DNA of 48,700 nt. Source: Flavivirga rizhaonensis (GTDB taxonomy: Bacteria; Bacteroidota; Bacteroidia; Flavobacteriales; Flavobacteriaceae). The notes under the pieces are model-generated. The model was not told the origin of the DNA, ran no database searches, and worked only from the letters and a program-made list of their open reading frames with translations. The DNA lies in assembly GCF_004791695.1 (NCBI RefSeq), contig NZ_SRSO01000033.1, positions 1 through 48,700 of the forward strand, read 5' to 3'. This document shows, piece after piece, positions 1-8,628 of the stretch. The translations under genes were made by a program, and so were the position numbers. How positions within the stretch are numbered: the stretch's first letter is position 1; every line of letters begins with the position of its first letter.

Positions 1-212
1 GTATAGGCGCCCCAATGTATGAAGATCCCGAATTTGGTCTTATTGAACCATTCAGGGTCCTTGTAGTTGGCTTTGATGGATTCCCAATTGGCCTCGAATT
101 TTGGTTGTTTGGGTTCGGCGGTATCGCCGTTCCCGGTCTTTTCCATACAGGAAGTAAAGATTAGAGTGCCCAGAACGGACAGCTTGAAGAATTGATTTTT
201 GATAGATTTCAT
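1..212 (-). CDS. GH29 alpha-L-fucosidase-like lipoprotein, N-terminal part only (3' end beyond window)
   Basis: The minus strand opens with ATG at 212-210 and encodes about 70 residues before the window edge. A short basic start and hydrophobic stretch end in a lipobox (LIFTSC), so it is a predicted SPII lipoprotein. The residues near the edge (WFNKTKFGIFIHWGAYT) match the N-terminal signature of GH29 enzymes, which remove alpha-L-fucose or in some cases alpha-L-galactose from glycans. It lies downstream of the GH2 and sulfatase genes on the same strand, 158 bases after the GH2 stop, and so probably belongs to the same locus. Its first 180 bases are about 48% GC by hand count, clearly richer than the neighbours. 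The catalytic residues are outside the window, so activity cannot be judged. Confidence 0.8.
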   Translation of the reverse strand, partial: MKSIKNQFFKLSVLGTLIFTSCMEKTGNGDTAEPKQPKFEANWESIKANYKDPEWFNKTKFGIFIHWGAY

Positions 213-370
213 TACTGATGGTTCATTAAAAAATATCCAGCTAAATTCGTATATAAATATGTGCAAGGGTTAACACATATGTTTTTTACAGTGCACTAAA
301 TGATTAAAATCTGTGCTGCCTGATTCAATTTTACAACAGGTACTAGGCTCCCCAATACCAACCCCATGAT

Positions 371-2878
371 TTATTCGGAAATGATGTGCACAGTGCTGGG
401 TTTACAGTTTTTAGATGCCATGTTTAGAGTGATGGCACCTTTTTCTTTTGTACTTTGTATATACACCAAAAGCTTTCCATTGTGGGTTCTGCTCGTTTTA
501 GAATGTGATGGATGTTTCTTCATAACATTACTACCATTATCAAGTGCCAATAATTTGGCTGGTCCTTCCAGAGTGATACTAATAATTTGTTCCAGATGAG
601 TAATAGGATTTCCATTATCATCAGTTAACTGTATTTCTATATGTACCACATCATAGGCATCAGACTTTAGTGTTTTTTTATCACATTTTGCTTCTAGTTG
701 ACTAGGGGACTTTGCGGTTTTTATTTCAAAAGCTATGGCATCATTACCACCCCCTACAACCCTTAAATTCCCTTCGATATATGGTACTATCCATTTGATG
801 ATATGGTCCTCATTATTTGCTAATTTTTTTGTTCCAAACGATGTATTATTAATAAATAGCTCAGCAGATTTACAGTTTGTGTACGTCTCAATTACAATGG
901 TATCGCCTTTGGTATAATTCCAATGGGTATTAAAAGGTTGAAAACCCCATCTGCGTTTTTTCCATAAATTTGGTGTTTTGTCTACAGCGTTTCCATTTTT
1001 ATTGATATATTCAGATTTACTTAATTCTATAGTAGTTGCGTAGATTTCCGGTTCTTCAGTATTCCATAGAGACTTAAACATATGCCACCTTGGAGTGGGA
1101 AATCCAGCAAAATCTATAAGACCACTATCGGAACCACGTTCTGTGACGTCTGATGTTTCCCCTAGATAAAAAATTCCAGTCCACAAAAATATTCCAGGAA
1201 CAAAGGGATTATCTATTACAGATTTCCATTCTACATAATTTGCCCAGTTTTCTGTACCTAAAATCATTTTTTCAGGATAATTCCTGTGTCCGTAGTCATA
1301 TACTGAAGCTCTATAACTATAGCCTACAACATCCAATGCATCTGTATAACCTGAAAAATGAGCAATAGTTGGGATAACTAGATTTGCGGTAACGGGTCTT
1401 GTCGTGTCTATGTCTTTAACCCATTTAGATAGACGTTGTGCTGTTTTTGCTAATTCGTATTTTTTTGCAGGATTGTTTTTAAAATTGGCCTTCATTTGAT
1501 CTATGGTAATTGGAGGCTCGTCGTAATAATATTTTTTACCAGAATTGAAATAGCCACTTGATTTTGCATACCTAGGGTAGGTCCATTCGATCTCATTGCC
1601 TATGCTCCACATGATAACAGAAGGATGGTTTCTATCGCGCAAAACCATATCCTTTAAATCGCGTTCCGCCCATTCTTGAAAATGGGTAACATAACCTGTT
1701 GTAAGCGCATCTATGCCTTGCGAGTTATAATTTTTGCGTTTGTCTTTTGCATAATCAAATTCATCAAAGGCTTCATCTTGAACCAAAAGACCAAGTTCAT
1801 CACATAAGTTTAAAAAATTTGATGAAGGCGGATTGTGTGCCGTTCTAATCGCATTAACGCCGCCTTTTTTTAATGTCATTATTCGTCTTCTCCAGACCGC
1901 ATCTGGTACAGCAGTTCCAAGGGCTCCCGCATCATGATGCAAACACACCCCTTTTATAGCTGTTTTATTTCCGTTTAAAAAGAAACCATCATTGGGGGTG
2001 TATTTAAGGCTACGTATACCAAAATGTTCTTTTTGGATATCGTACACTTTTCCAGTCTCGTCAACAATACTGCTTGTTAATATATATAAATAAGGATGTT
2101 TCGGACTCCATAGTTTGGGTTTATCGACATCAATGGTAATGATTGATTTTTCGTTAGAAATGGAAGTTTCAATGTCTTTAATGATTTGATTTTGATGGTT
2201 TGTTAATTGATGTAAAATTTTAAGGTTTTTTCCTTTTGGGATGTTAACGATTTCTGTTTTAACTTGAACCGTAGATTTTTCTTTAGAAACAAAGGGTGTT
2301 GTAATTCCAATACCCCATTTTTTGAAATGAATGGGGTTGTTAATAGCCAATTTAACATCTCTATAAATCCCAGCTCCATTATACCATCGGCTATCTAAAA
2401 AAGCCTTGTGATCTACTTTAACAACGAGTAAATTTTTCTGCCCGTCAAACATTAAAAAGGAGGTTAAATTGGCACTAAAAGCACTAAAACCGTATGGGCG
2501 TTCCGCTACTTTGTTTCCGTTAATATAAACTTCTGCATTATTGTAAATACCATCGAAATCTACTCTAATAATTTTATCTTTATTTTCAGAAGCTATGGTA
2601 AATTCTTTTTTATACCAGCCTATGGAACCTAAATTCGGTGTGCTATCGGTTACTAAATAAGCTTGATTATATGGTTTTTTAATAGCCCAATCGTGTGGTA
2701 ATCTAATTTTTTTCCAGTCTTTTTGATTGGGAATGTCTGAAATATTTAAATCTTGGTTTGTTTCAAAAAAATCCCAACCAAAATTAAAATCTATGCTTTC
2801 TGAGATACTGGTTTTTGAATCATTCGGATGACAGGAAGTTAAGTAAATAATTGATAAAAATAATAGTAGTATTCTCAT
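371..2878 (-). CDS. GH2 family beta-galactosidase-like glycoside hydrolase, lipoprotein
   Basis: This 835-residue protein starts with a lipoprotein signal (lipobox IYLTSC, Cys16), placing it in the periplasm or at the outer membrane. The order is the usual GH2 one: sugar-binding jelly roll (about 30-185), immunoglobulin-like domain (about 190-295), TIM barrel (about 300-610) and C-terminal beta domains of the DUF4982 kind. The acid/base Glu is E429 in WSIGNE, and the likely nucleophile is E543 in ILGTENW. GH2 enzymes with this tail are usually exo-beta-galactosidases, though beta-glucuronidases and mannosidases share the fold. The gene follows the sulfatase by 21 bases on the same strand, suggesting co-transcription and joint attack on a sulfated galactose-containing glycan. 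Exact substrate is inferred. Confidence 0.9.
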   Translation of the reverse strand: MRILLLFLSIIYLTSCHPNDSKTSISESIDFNFGWDFFETNQDLNISDIPNQKDWKKIRLPHDWAIKKPYNQAYLVTDSTPNLGSIGWYKKEFTIASENKDKIIRVDFDGIYNNAEVYINGNKVAERPYGFSAFSANLTSFLMFDGQKNLLVVKVDHKAFLDSRWYNGAGIYRDVKLAINNPIHFKKWGIGITTPFVSKEKSTVQVKTEIVNIPKGKNLKILHQLTNHQNQIIKDIETSISNEKSIITIDVDKPKLWSPKHPYLYILTSSIVDETGKVYDIQKEHFGIRSLKYTPNDGFFLNGNKTAIKGVCLHHDAGALGTAVPDAVWRRRIMTLKKGGVNAIRTAHNPPSSNFLNLCDELGLLVQDEAFDEFDYAKDKRKNYNSQGIDALTTGYVTHFQEWAERDLKDMVLRDRNHPSVIMWSIGNEIEWTYPRYAKSSGYFNSGKKYYYDEPPITIDQMKANFKNNPAKKYELAKTAQRLSKWVKDIDTTRPVTANLVIPTIAHFSGYTDALDVVGYSYRASVYDYGHRNYPEKMILGTENWANYVEWKSVIDNPFVPGIFLWTGIFYLGETSDVTERGSDSGLIDFAGFPTPRWHMFKSLWNTEEPEIYATTIELSKSEYINKNGNAVDKTPNLWKKRRWGFQPFNTHWNYTKGDTIVIETYTNCKSAELFINNTSFGTKKLANNEDHIIKWIVPYIEGNLRVVGGGNDAIAFEIKTAKSPSQLEAKCDKKTLKSDAYDVVHIEIQLTDDNGNPITHLEQIISITLEGPAKLLALDNGSNVMKKHPSHSKTSRTHNGKLLVYIQSTKEKGAITLNMASKNCKPSTVHIISE

Positions 2879-2899
2879 GTTAAGTTTTTTAGCTTGAAA

Positions 2900-4561
2900 T
2901 TAGTCGTTCCAATGCGCATCAATAACCTTTTGAATGTGGGGGTATTTGTCTAGATCTTCTTCGTTTAATGCCTCACGTTTCGCTATGAGTTGCGTTTTTA
3001 ATTCAGTTATAATGTCTTTATATTCTGGATTTTTATAAGCGTTATTCATTTCTTGTGGATCTTTGGATAAGTCATAAAATTCCCAGGCGGTAGGTGTATG
3101 CATTTCAAAACGGTTTCCCCAACTGTCTTTATTCCACTCAGCATCTGGATTATTGGTGTCTACCCAATATTTACCATAAAAAAAGATGAGTTTATATTGC
3201 TTAGTTCTAATGCCAAAATGAGCAGGATTTGCATGGGCATGTGCCATGTGCATCCAATATCTGTAGTATGTGGATTGTTGCCAGCCTTTTGGTTCCTCAC
3301 CTGTTTCCAAAATGTGCTTAAAACTGTTTCCTTGCATTTTTTTGGGAGGTGTTCCACCAGCTAAATCAATTAAAGTTGGAGCAAAATCCGCATTGTTTAT
3401 TATAGCGTCAGTTCTCGTTCCTGATTTAATTTTTTCTGGGTACCTTAAAAAAAATGGCATGCGTTGGGATTCTTCATACATCCATCTTTTATCTATATAA
3501 TCGTGTTCTCCCAACATGAATCCCTGGTCGCCAGTATACACAATAATCGTGTTTTCGTACAAGCCTTCATTTTTTAAAAATTGAACTAAACGAGCGACAT
3601 TATCATCAACACCTTTTACACAGCGCAAGTACCTTTTTAAATATTCTTGGTAGGTTTCATGAGTATATGCTTTATCACTCATATTTGGTTTTATTCTTTT
3701 TGAAGGATCAAAGTTTGGATTTGAAATTTTAGTAAATTCATCACTCCATAGACGCATGCCCATGTTTCGTACGGTATTTCTTTTAGAAACTGAAGACCCA
3801 ATATCATGAATTAAAGAATCGTTTTTACCTCTGGTAGCTATAGAACCATTATTTTTATTGTCATATAGGCTTGCTGGTTCTGGTATAAATGTGTCTTCTA
3901 AATAGTCTTTATAACGCGGGGCATATTCAAAATCGTCATGAGGTGCTTTATAGTGATGCATTAAAAAAAACGGTTTGGTTTTGTCTCGTTTATGTTTTAA
4001 CCAATCTATAGATATATCTGTGATATTATCAGAAGAATGGCCTTTTTTATTTATAGTATTTTTAGGCCAAGGTTTGCTGCCTTGTGTCCTAAATACTGGG
4101 TTGTGGTATTTACCTTGACCTGGTAAAACAGCATAAAAATCAAATGTAGCAGGTTCATTCTTTAAATGCCATTTTCCTACTACGGCTGTTTCATAACCTA
4201 GTTTTTTCATTTCTTGTGGAAGGTATTGTTTGTTCACAGGAATATGACCTTCCAAGTCCAGAACACCATTTGTTTGACTGTATTGCCCAGTTATTATAGT
4301 TGCTCTACTTGGTGTACAAATGGAATTGGTAACAAAACAATTGTTGAAAATAATCCCTTCGTTGGCTATTTTATCTAAAGTAGGCGTGGGGTTCAACGTT
4401 GCTAATCTGCTTCCGTATATTCCAAATGCCTGAGTGGTATGGTCATCGGACATGATGAAGATAATATTCGGTTGTTTTTCCGTAATATCTTTTTTAGGTG
4501 AGACATTTTTACAAGACAGAAAGACTGAGAATATTACAATAAATAGTGTTTTATTGATCAT
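2900..4561 (-). CDS. Type-I (formylglycine) sulfatase, S1 family, lipoprotein
   Basis: The 553-residue protein has a lipoprotein signal ending FSVFLSC. Metal-binding Asp residues lie in IIFIMSDDH near residue 34. The sulfatase signature CTPSRA has Cys82 as the residue that is matured to formylglycine. GKWHL and the later TGDQGFMLGEHD segment are also family hallmarks, and length is normal. The segments around DDHTTQAFGIYG and LPGQGKYHNPVF recall subfamily S1_11 (6-O-sulfatases on GlcNAc or L-galactose); that assignment is from memory and needs a SulfAtlas comparison. It is the first gene after the terminator that follows the glycan-binding protein and is followed by GH2. Maturation needs an anSME-type enzyme, which is not in this window. 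Confidence 0.93.
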   Translation of the reverse strand: MINKTLFIVIFSVFLSCKNVSPKKDITEKQPNIIFIMSDDHTTQAFGIYGSRLATLNPTPTLDKIANEGIIFNNCFVTNSICTPSRATIITGQYSQTNGVLDLEGHIPVNKQYLPQEMKKLGYETAVVGKWHLKNEPATFDFYAVLPGQGKYHNPVFRTQGSKPWPKNTINKKGHSSDNITDISIDWLKHKRDKTKPFFLMHHYKAPHDDFEYAPRYKDYLEDTFIPEPASLYDNKNNGSIATRGKNDSLIHDIGSSVSKRNTVRNMGMRLWSDEFTKISNPNFDPSKRIKPNMSDKAYTHETYQEYLKRYLRCVKGVDDNVARLVQFLKNEGLYENTIIVYTGDQGFMLGEHDYIDKRWMYEESQRMPFFLRYPEKIKSGTRTDAIINNADFAPTLIDLAGGTPPKKMQGNSFKHILETGEEPKGWQQSTYYRYWMHMAHAHANPAHFGIRTKQYKLIFFYGKYWVDTNNPDAEWNKDSWGNRFEMHTPTAWEFYDLSKDPQEMNNAYKNPEYKDIITELKTQLIAKREALNEEDLDKYPHIQKVIDAHWND

Positions 4562-4679
4562 TATCTATTTTTTATATTAGTAAAAATTATTATCGCGAGT
4601 ACAAAATACATAAAGAATGTTTAGGTCTAATAGATACCTGTTATTAATGTAAGCAAACACCATGATTTATTAATGATAT
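4562..4679. other. Intergenic spacer upstream of the sulfatase gene
   Basis: This AT-rich stretch should hold the sulfatase promoter on the minus strand if the sulfatase is transcribed separately from the SusCD operon. I see no clear TAnnTTTG/TTTG pair and no coding remnant here. Confidence 0.3.
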
Positions 4680-4711
4680 AAAGCCCTGTAAAGTGATATT
4701 ACAGGGCTTTT
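4680..4711 (-). terminator. Strong hairpin terminator after the glycan-binding protein gene
   Basis: Positions 4680-4691 and 4699-4710 are perfect 12-base complements around a 7-base loop, followed by a T-rich run in either direction. It begins 19 bases beyond the stop of the glycan-binding protein gene and separates the SusC/SusD/binding-protein part from the sulfatase/GH2 part. It may terminate fully or attenuate, lowering enzyme relative to transporter transcript. Confidence 0.8.
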
Positions 4712-4729
4712 AATTATTGTTATTATTAA

Positions 4730-6679
4730 TTAAGGCCTTACTTCCTTTTCAGCAATAATCATATCATCATAATAAACTTTACATATTCCTGGCGGTATAG
4801 GTTGAAGCCTTACATTAAAATTACCTGTTGCGGCTTGCGTAAATTCTGTTATTATAACATCTTCCCATACCCCTCTGGCAGCACCATTATAATTTTCGTT
4901 AGAAAGTTGAATATCTAAATATGGCTTAGCAAACGTGGTAGTATGTTCTGGAAAAATATATCTTTTAGCTGTCCAAACATATGTTTTTCCTACTTCGAAA
5001 GGATACGTGTCCGTGGATCTAAGATCTGGTTTATTTCCATCTGGTGCCTCAACAAATGCTACAGTACCTGTATCTGGCGAATTTGGTACAGATGCTGTTA
5101 CAAATGTAATAGTAGATGTGCCATTACCAGCATTGACCCATTTTGAAGGATCATTAAAACTACCTTCTCCGTTTAAAATATCACCATTATCCATAATAAC
5201 AGGCACCAATGAGAAAGGAGTTATAATACCCCCTCCAACAGCGTTTATACTTCCAGATCCATCATAGGAAACTGTAATAACATCTGGTCTATAAATTTTG
5301 TCAACCAATCTAATATTTAGTTTCGTGTTATCGATATCCAAGTTAACAGATGAGATAACAAAATTAACTCCATTAACCAATACTTCAAAACCTTGTGTTG
5401 TATCTCCCGTAAAAGTATCTCCATCAAATGGAGCATCAAAAGGAATTTGTATGGTTTCATCTCTTAATTCTACAACGTTTCCCGTCTGTACAGTTGGTAC
5501 AATCACGTAAGTAATAACAGGAACGTCCGTAAAGGCCTGCAATGGTCTATCATCTAATGATTTAAAGGCTCCGTTACCATCGTACGATACGGTTACTGTA
5601 TCTGTTTCAAAAATTTCATTTTCAAGTGTAATCAATAAAAAATCGCCAGTGGTATTGCTTTTAACTACAGAAGTTATTGCAGCTGGACTTCCATTAACAT
5701 TAACAGTAAAAAATGCTGCCTGACTAGAGCCAGGATCTGCAACTATAGAACTTAAAGGGATCACAATTGTATTATCTGCACGCTCTATTATGTCACCATT
5801 TTGAATAAATGGCTCATCTAAAGCGGTGACATTAAAGATAACAGGTATTTCATAGGTATCTTCATCTCCATTTACTGTTTCTGTTCTGTCTCGTTTGGAG
5901 ATTAACTTGCCTTTAAAACTACCTATACGTTTGTTAAATGTAATGGTGTCTATCTTAGTTTCACCAGAGAACAAATTAATTTCATCTTCTTCATTCTCTT
6001 CAATGGTGTGTATTCTCCATTTTGTAGATGTTGGTCTTGCATTGTTAGTGGTTTCGCTTAAATCTTCAAAAACTAATTTGTCTTCAAATTTTAAGTCAAT
6101 TGTTGTTAGGTTTTTAAAATCAATATTATTACCTAATACATCCCTCATTGCCATATCTGGAACTATCGTATCATATACATCGAGCCATATAGTCTGTTCA
6201 TAAATCCATTTATTGTCTTTAAAAATAGTACGGATCGTATCAATAACTTGTGTTTTTGATATAGAGTCCCTTACTGGTAAAATAAACTCAGTATACTCAT
6301 CAAATTCATTATATAATGTAACTTTAGTACTAGTATTTCCTTCTTTAAAAAGTACTAAAGCCGTTCTATCTGTTGTAACTGTACTTCCTTCATTAATAAT
6401 GAATTTATCGTAGTTTCTTGTACTGTTTGGTATAGGCCCTTTTAAAAAACAAGCACTTTCTGGTATACGCCATTCGTGATAGGTAGCACCCTCTGATATA
6501 TCCATAAAAGCGGTATACTCGAAAACATTTAATTCTTTCACTGCAGGGCCAAAATCAGTAGTAAAACCCGCGTTTACAAATTCATTAGGCGCCACATAAT
6601 CGTCTTCTTCACAACTGCTTACCACCAAGAGTAGCAAGAGTATTTTAAACACTGTTTTTATATTTTTTATATTTTTCAT
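4730..6679 (-). CDS. Surface glycan-binding lipoprotein (SusE/F-position), multi-domain
   Basis: The 649-residue protein has a lipoprotein signal (LLLLLVVSSC followed by acidic EEDD, a pattern linked to surface export in Bacteroidota). After a PKD-like N-terminal half come two related beta domains, about residues 290-395 and 398-495, each ending with a VTVSYDG or ITVSYDG segment like SwmB/bacterial Ig-type repeats. The last 140 residues form a jelly-roll-like carbohydrate-binding domain ending VYYDDMIIAEKEV. No catalytic motif is seen. It lies 26 bases after the SusD gene, the usual place for a surface glycan-binding protein that holds polysaccharide for the SusCD transporter. The role is inferred from position and architecture. 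Confidence 0.8.
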   Translation of the reverse strand: MKNIKNIKTVFKILLLLLVVSSCEEDDYVAPNEFVNAGFTTDFGPAVKELNVFEYTAFMDISEGATYHEWRIPESACFLKGPIPNSTRNYDKFIINEGSTVTTDRTALVLFKEGNTSTKVTLYNEFDEYTEFILPVRDSISKTQVIDTIRTIFKDNKWIYEQTIWLDVYDTIVPDMAMRDVLGNNIDFKNLTTIDLKFEDKLVFEDLSETTNNARPTSTKWRIHTIEENEEDEINLFSGETKIDTITFNKRIGSFKGKLISKRDRTETVNGDEDTYEIPVIFNVTALDEPFIQNGDIIERADNTIVIPLSSIVADPGSSQAAFFTVNVNGSPAAITSVVKSNTTGDFLLITLENEIFETDTVTVSYDGNGAFKSLDDRPLQAFTDVPVITYVIVPTVQTGNVVELRDETIQIPFDAPFDGDTFTGDTTQGFEVLVNGVNFVISSVNLDIDNTKLNIRLVDKIYRPDVITVSYDGSGSINAVGGGIITPFSLVPVIMDNGDILNGEGSFNDPSKWVNAGNGTSTITFVTASVPNSPDTGTVAFVEAPDGNKPDLRSTDTYPFEVGKTYVWTAKRYIFPEHTTTFAKPYLDIQLSNENYNGAARGVWEDVIITEFTQAATGNFNVRLQPIPPGICKVYYDDMIIAEKEVRP

Positions 6680-6705
6680 GGTTTAAATTTTTAAATTTGA
6701 TTTAT

Positions 6706-8622
6706 TTAATCTGCTATAACATCCCAGTTTAAATTGGTAGTGATCTCAAGTTGTGGTATTGGTAAATAATTATGAAAATTTGGATCAAATTCATTTGCTG
6801 CTGTAAACTTATCTTGAATTTCCGGCGGCTCAGAAAAACTTCCTGTTCCTGTATATGTTGTTGGAGAATCTCCAGAAAATGTTATAAAACATTTATAACG
6901 ATCGCCATGTTTACCATTCCCATTTTTTGGATAATGCCAATAATCATATTTAACTGATGCTAACTCCTGTAAATATTCTTTATAAATGCCCCAACGTCTT
7001 AAATCTGCATTGCGATCGCCTTCCAAACATAATTCTAAAGGAATTTCTGTAAATCTTAAATGCGTCATTAAATTTTCTGTATTAACCTCTTGGTCTCCAT
7101 TAGAAATATCAAAATCGATATCATCTACATATGTTGTTTGCAAATTATTAAATTCTGCTCCTGGATCACTAGCCTTACCTAAAAGAACCAGATGAGAACG
7201 CTTTCTAACTCTGTTTATATAACGTAATGCTTCAGATAAATCTCCTTTTACCAGCATACATTCGGCATAGCTTAAATAGATATCGGCAAGCCTAAGTACC
7301 ATAATATTGATATCAGATTTATTATTTAATTCAGAACCTCTATCTTCGCCAGCTCCTCCTCCTATAGTATTCCAGTGTAAATACTTTTTAAATAGGGTTA
7401 TTCTATTTCTGGCAAATGGTGCTACATTAGAAAAGTTACCAAACTCGCCACATGTTTCACCATACATAGGTGAATCTGGATCATCCACTTGTCCCATACA
7501 ATTTCCCATTCTCAAACTATATGTACGCAATCTATCTTCTGTTCCAATAATTTCGCCCTGAGAATCATAAACATTAGCCCCTAAATTCATATTTGCAGGA
7601 TCATTTTCGTCAAGCTTATCTGCTTGATATTTCATTACTAAATGTGAACTAGGCTGTATTGTACCATTATAGACCATATGAGTAATATCTTGTGATAACT
7701 TTTCTTCACCATTAGCTTCTAAATTTAGCGCTGTTGTAAAATTTAATTCGAAGATCGATTCTGAATTAAACTCATCAATACCTGTAAAACACTTTGCCAT
7801 ATCATCTACAAGTTTATAATTATAATTGTCTATAACATTCTTAAAATGTATTTCTGCATTAGAAAAATCATTCTCATAAAGATAACTTTTACCTAATAAG
7901 GCTTCACATGCTCCAGCAGTAATTCTACCTAAATTACTTTTTCCTTCGTCTAACCATTCTGAATACGTTTTTGGTAAATTTTCCAACCCAAATTTAAGAT
8001 CTTCTCTATAAAACTCTTTTACCTTTTGAGACGTAGAAAATGCTTGCTGAAATTCTGCAAATGTTTTTGGGATAGATTTTAAAATTGGTACTGAACCATT
8101 ATTAAAACTATTATTGAGCATAAAATAAAAATAACCTCTAAGTGCTCTTGCTTGCGCCAAAATTCTTAGCCCCTCTTCACGTGAAGCTTCATTAATATAG
8201 GTAGCTGATATAGGTTCATAATTTTCAATGACTTGATTAGCCCTAAAAACGCCTAAATATAAAGCACTCCATTTATCTTCTACATATGGAGTACTTAGAT
8301 CAAAGCCTAAGTGATACATTGGAATTATTTGTCCATTATTTCTGAAATTTCCAGGAGCTGCTATATCCGTTCTTATCGATTCGGATTGTATTCCAAGAAC
8401 ATCATTGTCCTTGAGTACACTATACACAGATATTAATCCTGCATTTAAATCGCCATTATTTTGCCAAAAACTTTTGGTTGTTAACGCATTCGGGTTTGTC
8501 TGATCTAAAAAATCTTTTTCACAAGATTGACAAAATAGAACAAGCAAAATAATTGGTAAAACTTTACACATAAACTTGGTATTTATGTATAAATTAGTTG
8601 TTTTTATATATTTCATTTTCAT
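6706..8622 (-). CDS. SusD/RagB-like nutrient-binding outer-membrane lipoprotein
   Basis: The 638-residue protein has the classic SusD start: a hydrophobic signal ending LFCQSC followed by EKDFLDQTNP. Helical TPR-like segments follow, with the C-terminal RagB features (RVRKRSHL, LCLEGDRNADLRRWG, NYLPIPQLEI). SusD proteins form the lid of the SusC pore and bind oligosaccharides at the cell surface. The gene starts 6 bases after the SusC stop. The annotated start gives a long basic leader; an internal ATG at residue 18 (start 8571, MCKVLPII) would give a more typical signal peptide, so the true start is uncertain. Confidence 0.95.
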   Translation of the reverse strand: MKMKYIKTTNLYINTKFMCKVLPIILLVLFCQSCEKDFLDQTNPNALTTKSFWQNNGDLNAGLISVYSVLKDNDVLGIQSESIRTDIAAPGNFRNNGQIIPMYHLGFDLSTPYVEDKWSALYLGVFRANQVIENYEPISATYINEASREEGLRILAQARALRGYFYFMLNNSFNNGSVPILKSIPKTFAEFQQAFSTSQKVKEFYREDLKFGLENLPKTYSEWLDEGKSNLGRITAGACEALLGKSYLYENDFSNAEIHFKNVIDNYNYKLVDDMAKCFTGIDEFNSESIFELNFTTALNLEANGEEKLSQDITHMVYNGTIQPSSHLVMKYQADKLDENDPANMNLGANVYDSQGEIIGTEDRLRTYSLRMGNCMGQVDDPDSPMYGETCGEFGNFSNVAPFARNRITLFKKYLHWNTIGGGAGEDRGSELNNKSDINIMVLRLADIYLSYAECMLVKGDLSEALRYINRVRKRSHLVLLGKASDPGAEFNNLQTTYVDDIDFDISNGDQEVNTENLMTHLRFTEIPLELCLEGDRNADLRRWGIYKEYLQELASVKYDYWHYPKNGNGKHGDRYKCFITFSGDSPTTYTGTGSFSEPPEIQDKFTAANEFDPNFHNYLPIPQLEITTNLNWDVIAD

Positions 8623-8628
8623 AATTTT

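Noticed and set aside
366..599. Small plus-strand frame opposite the GH2 gene
   Set aside because: A shadow of the well-supported GH2 coding sequence.
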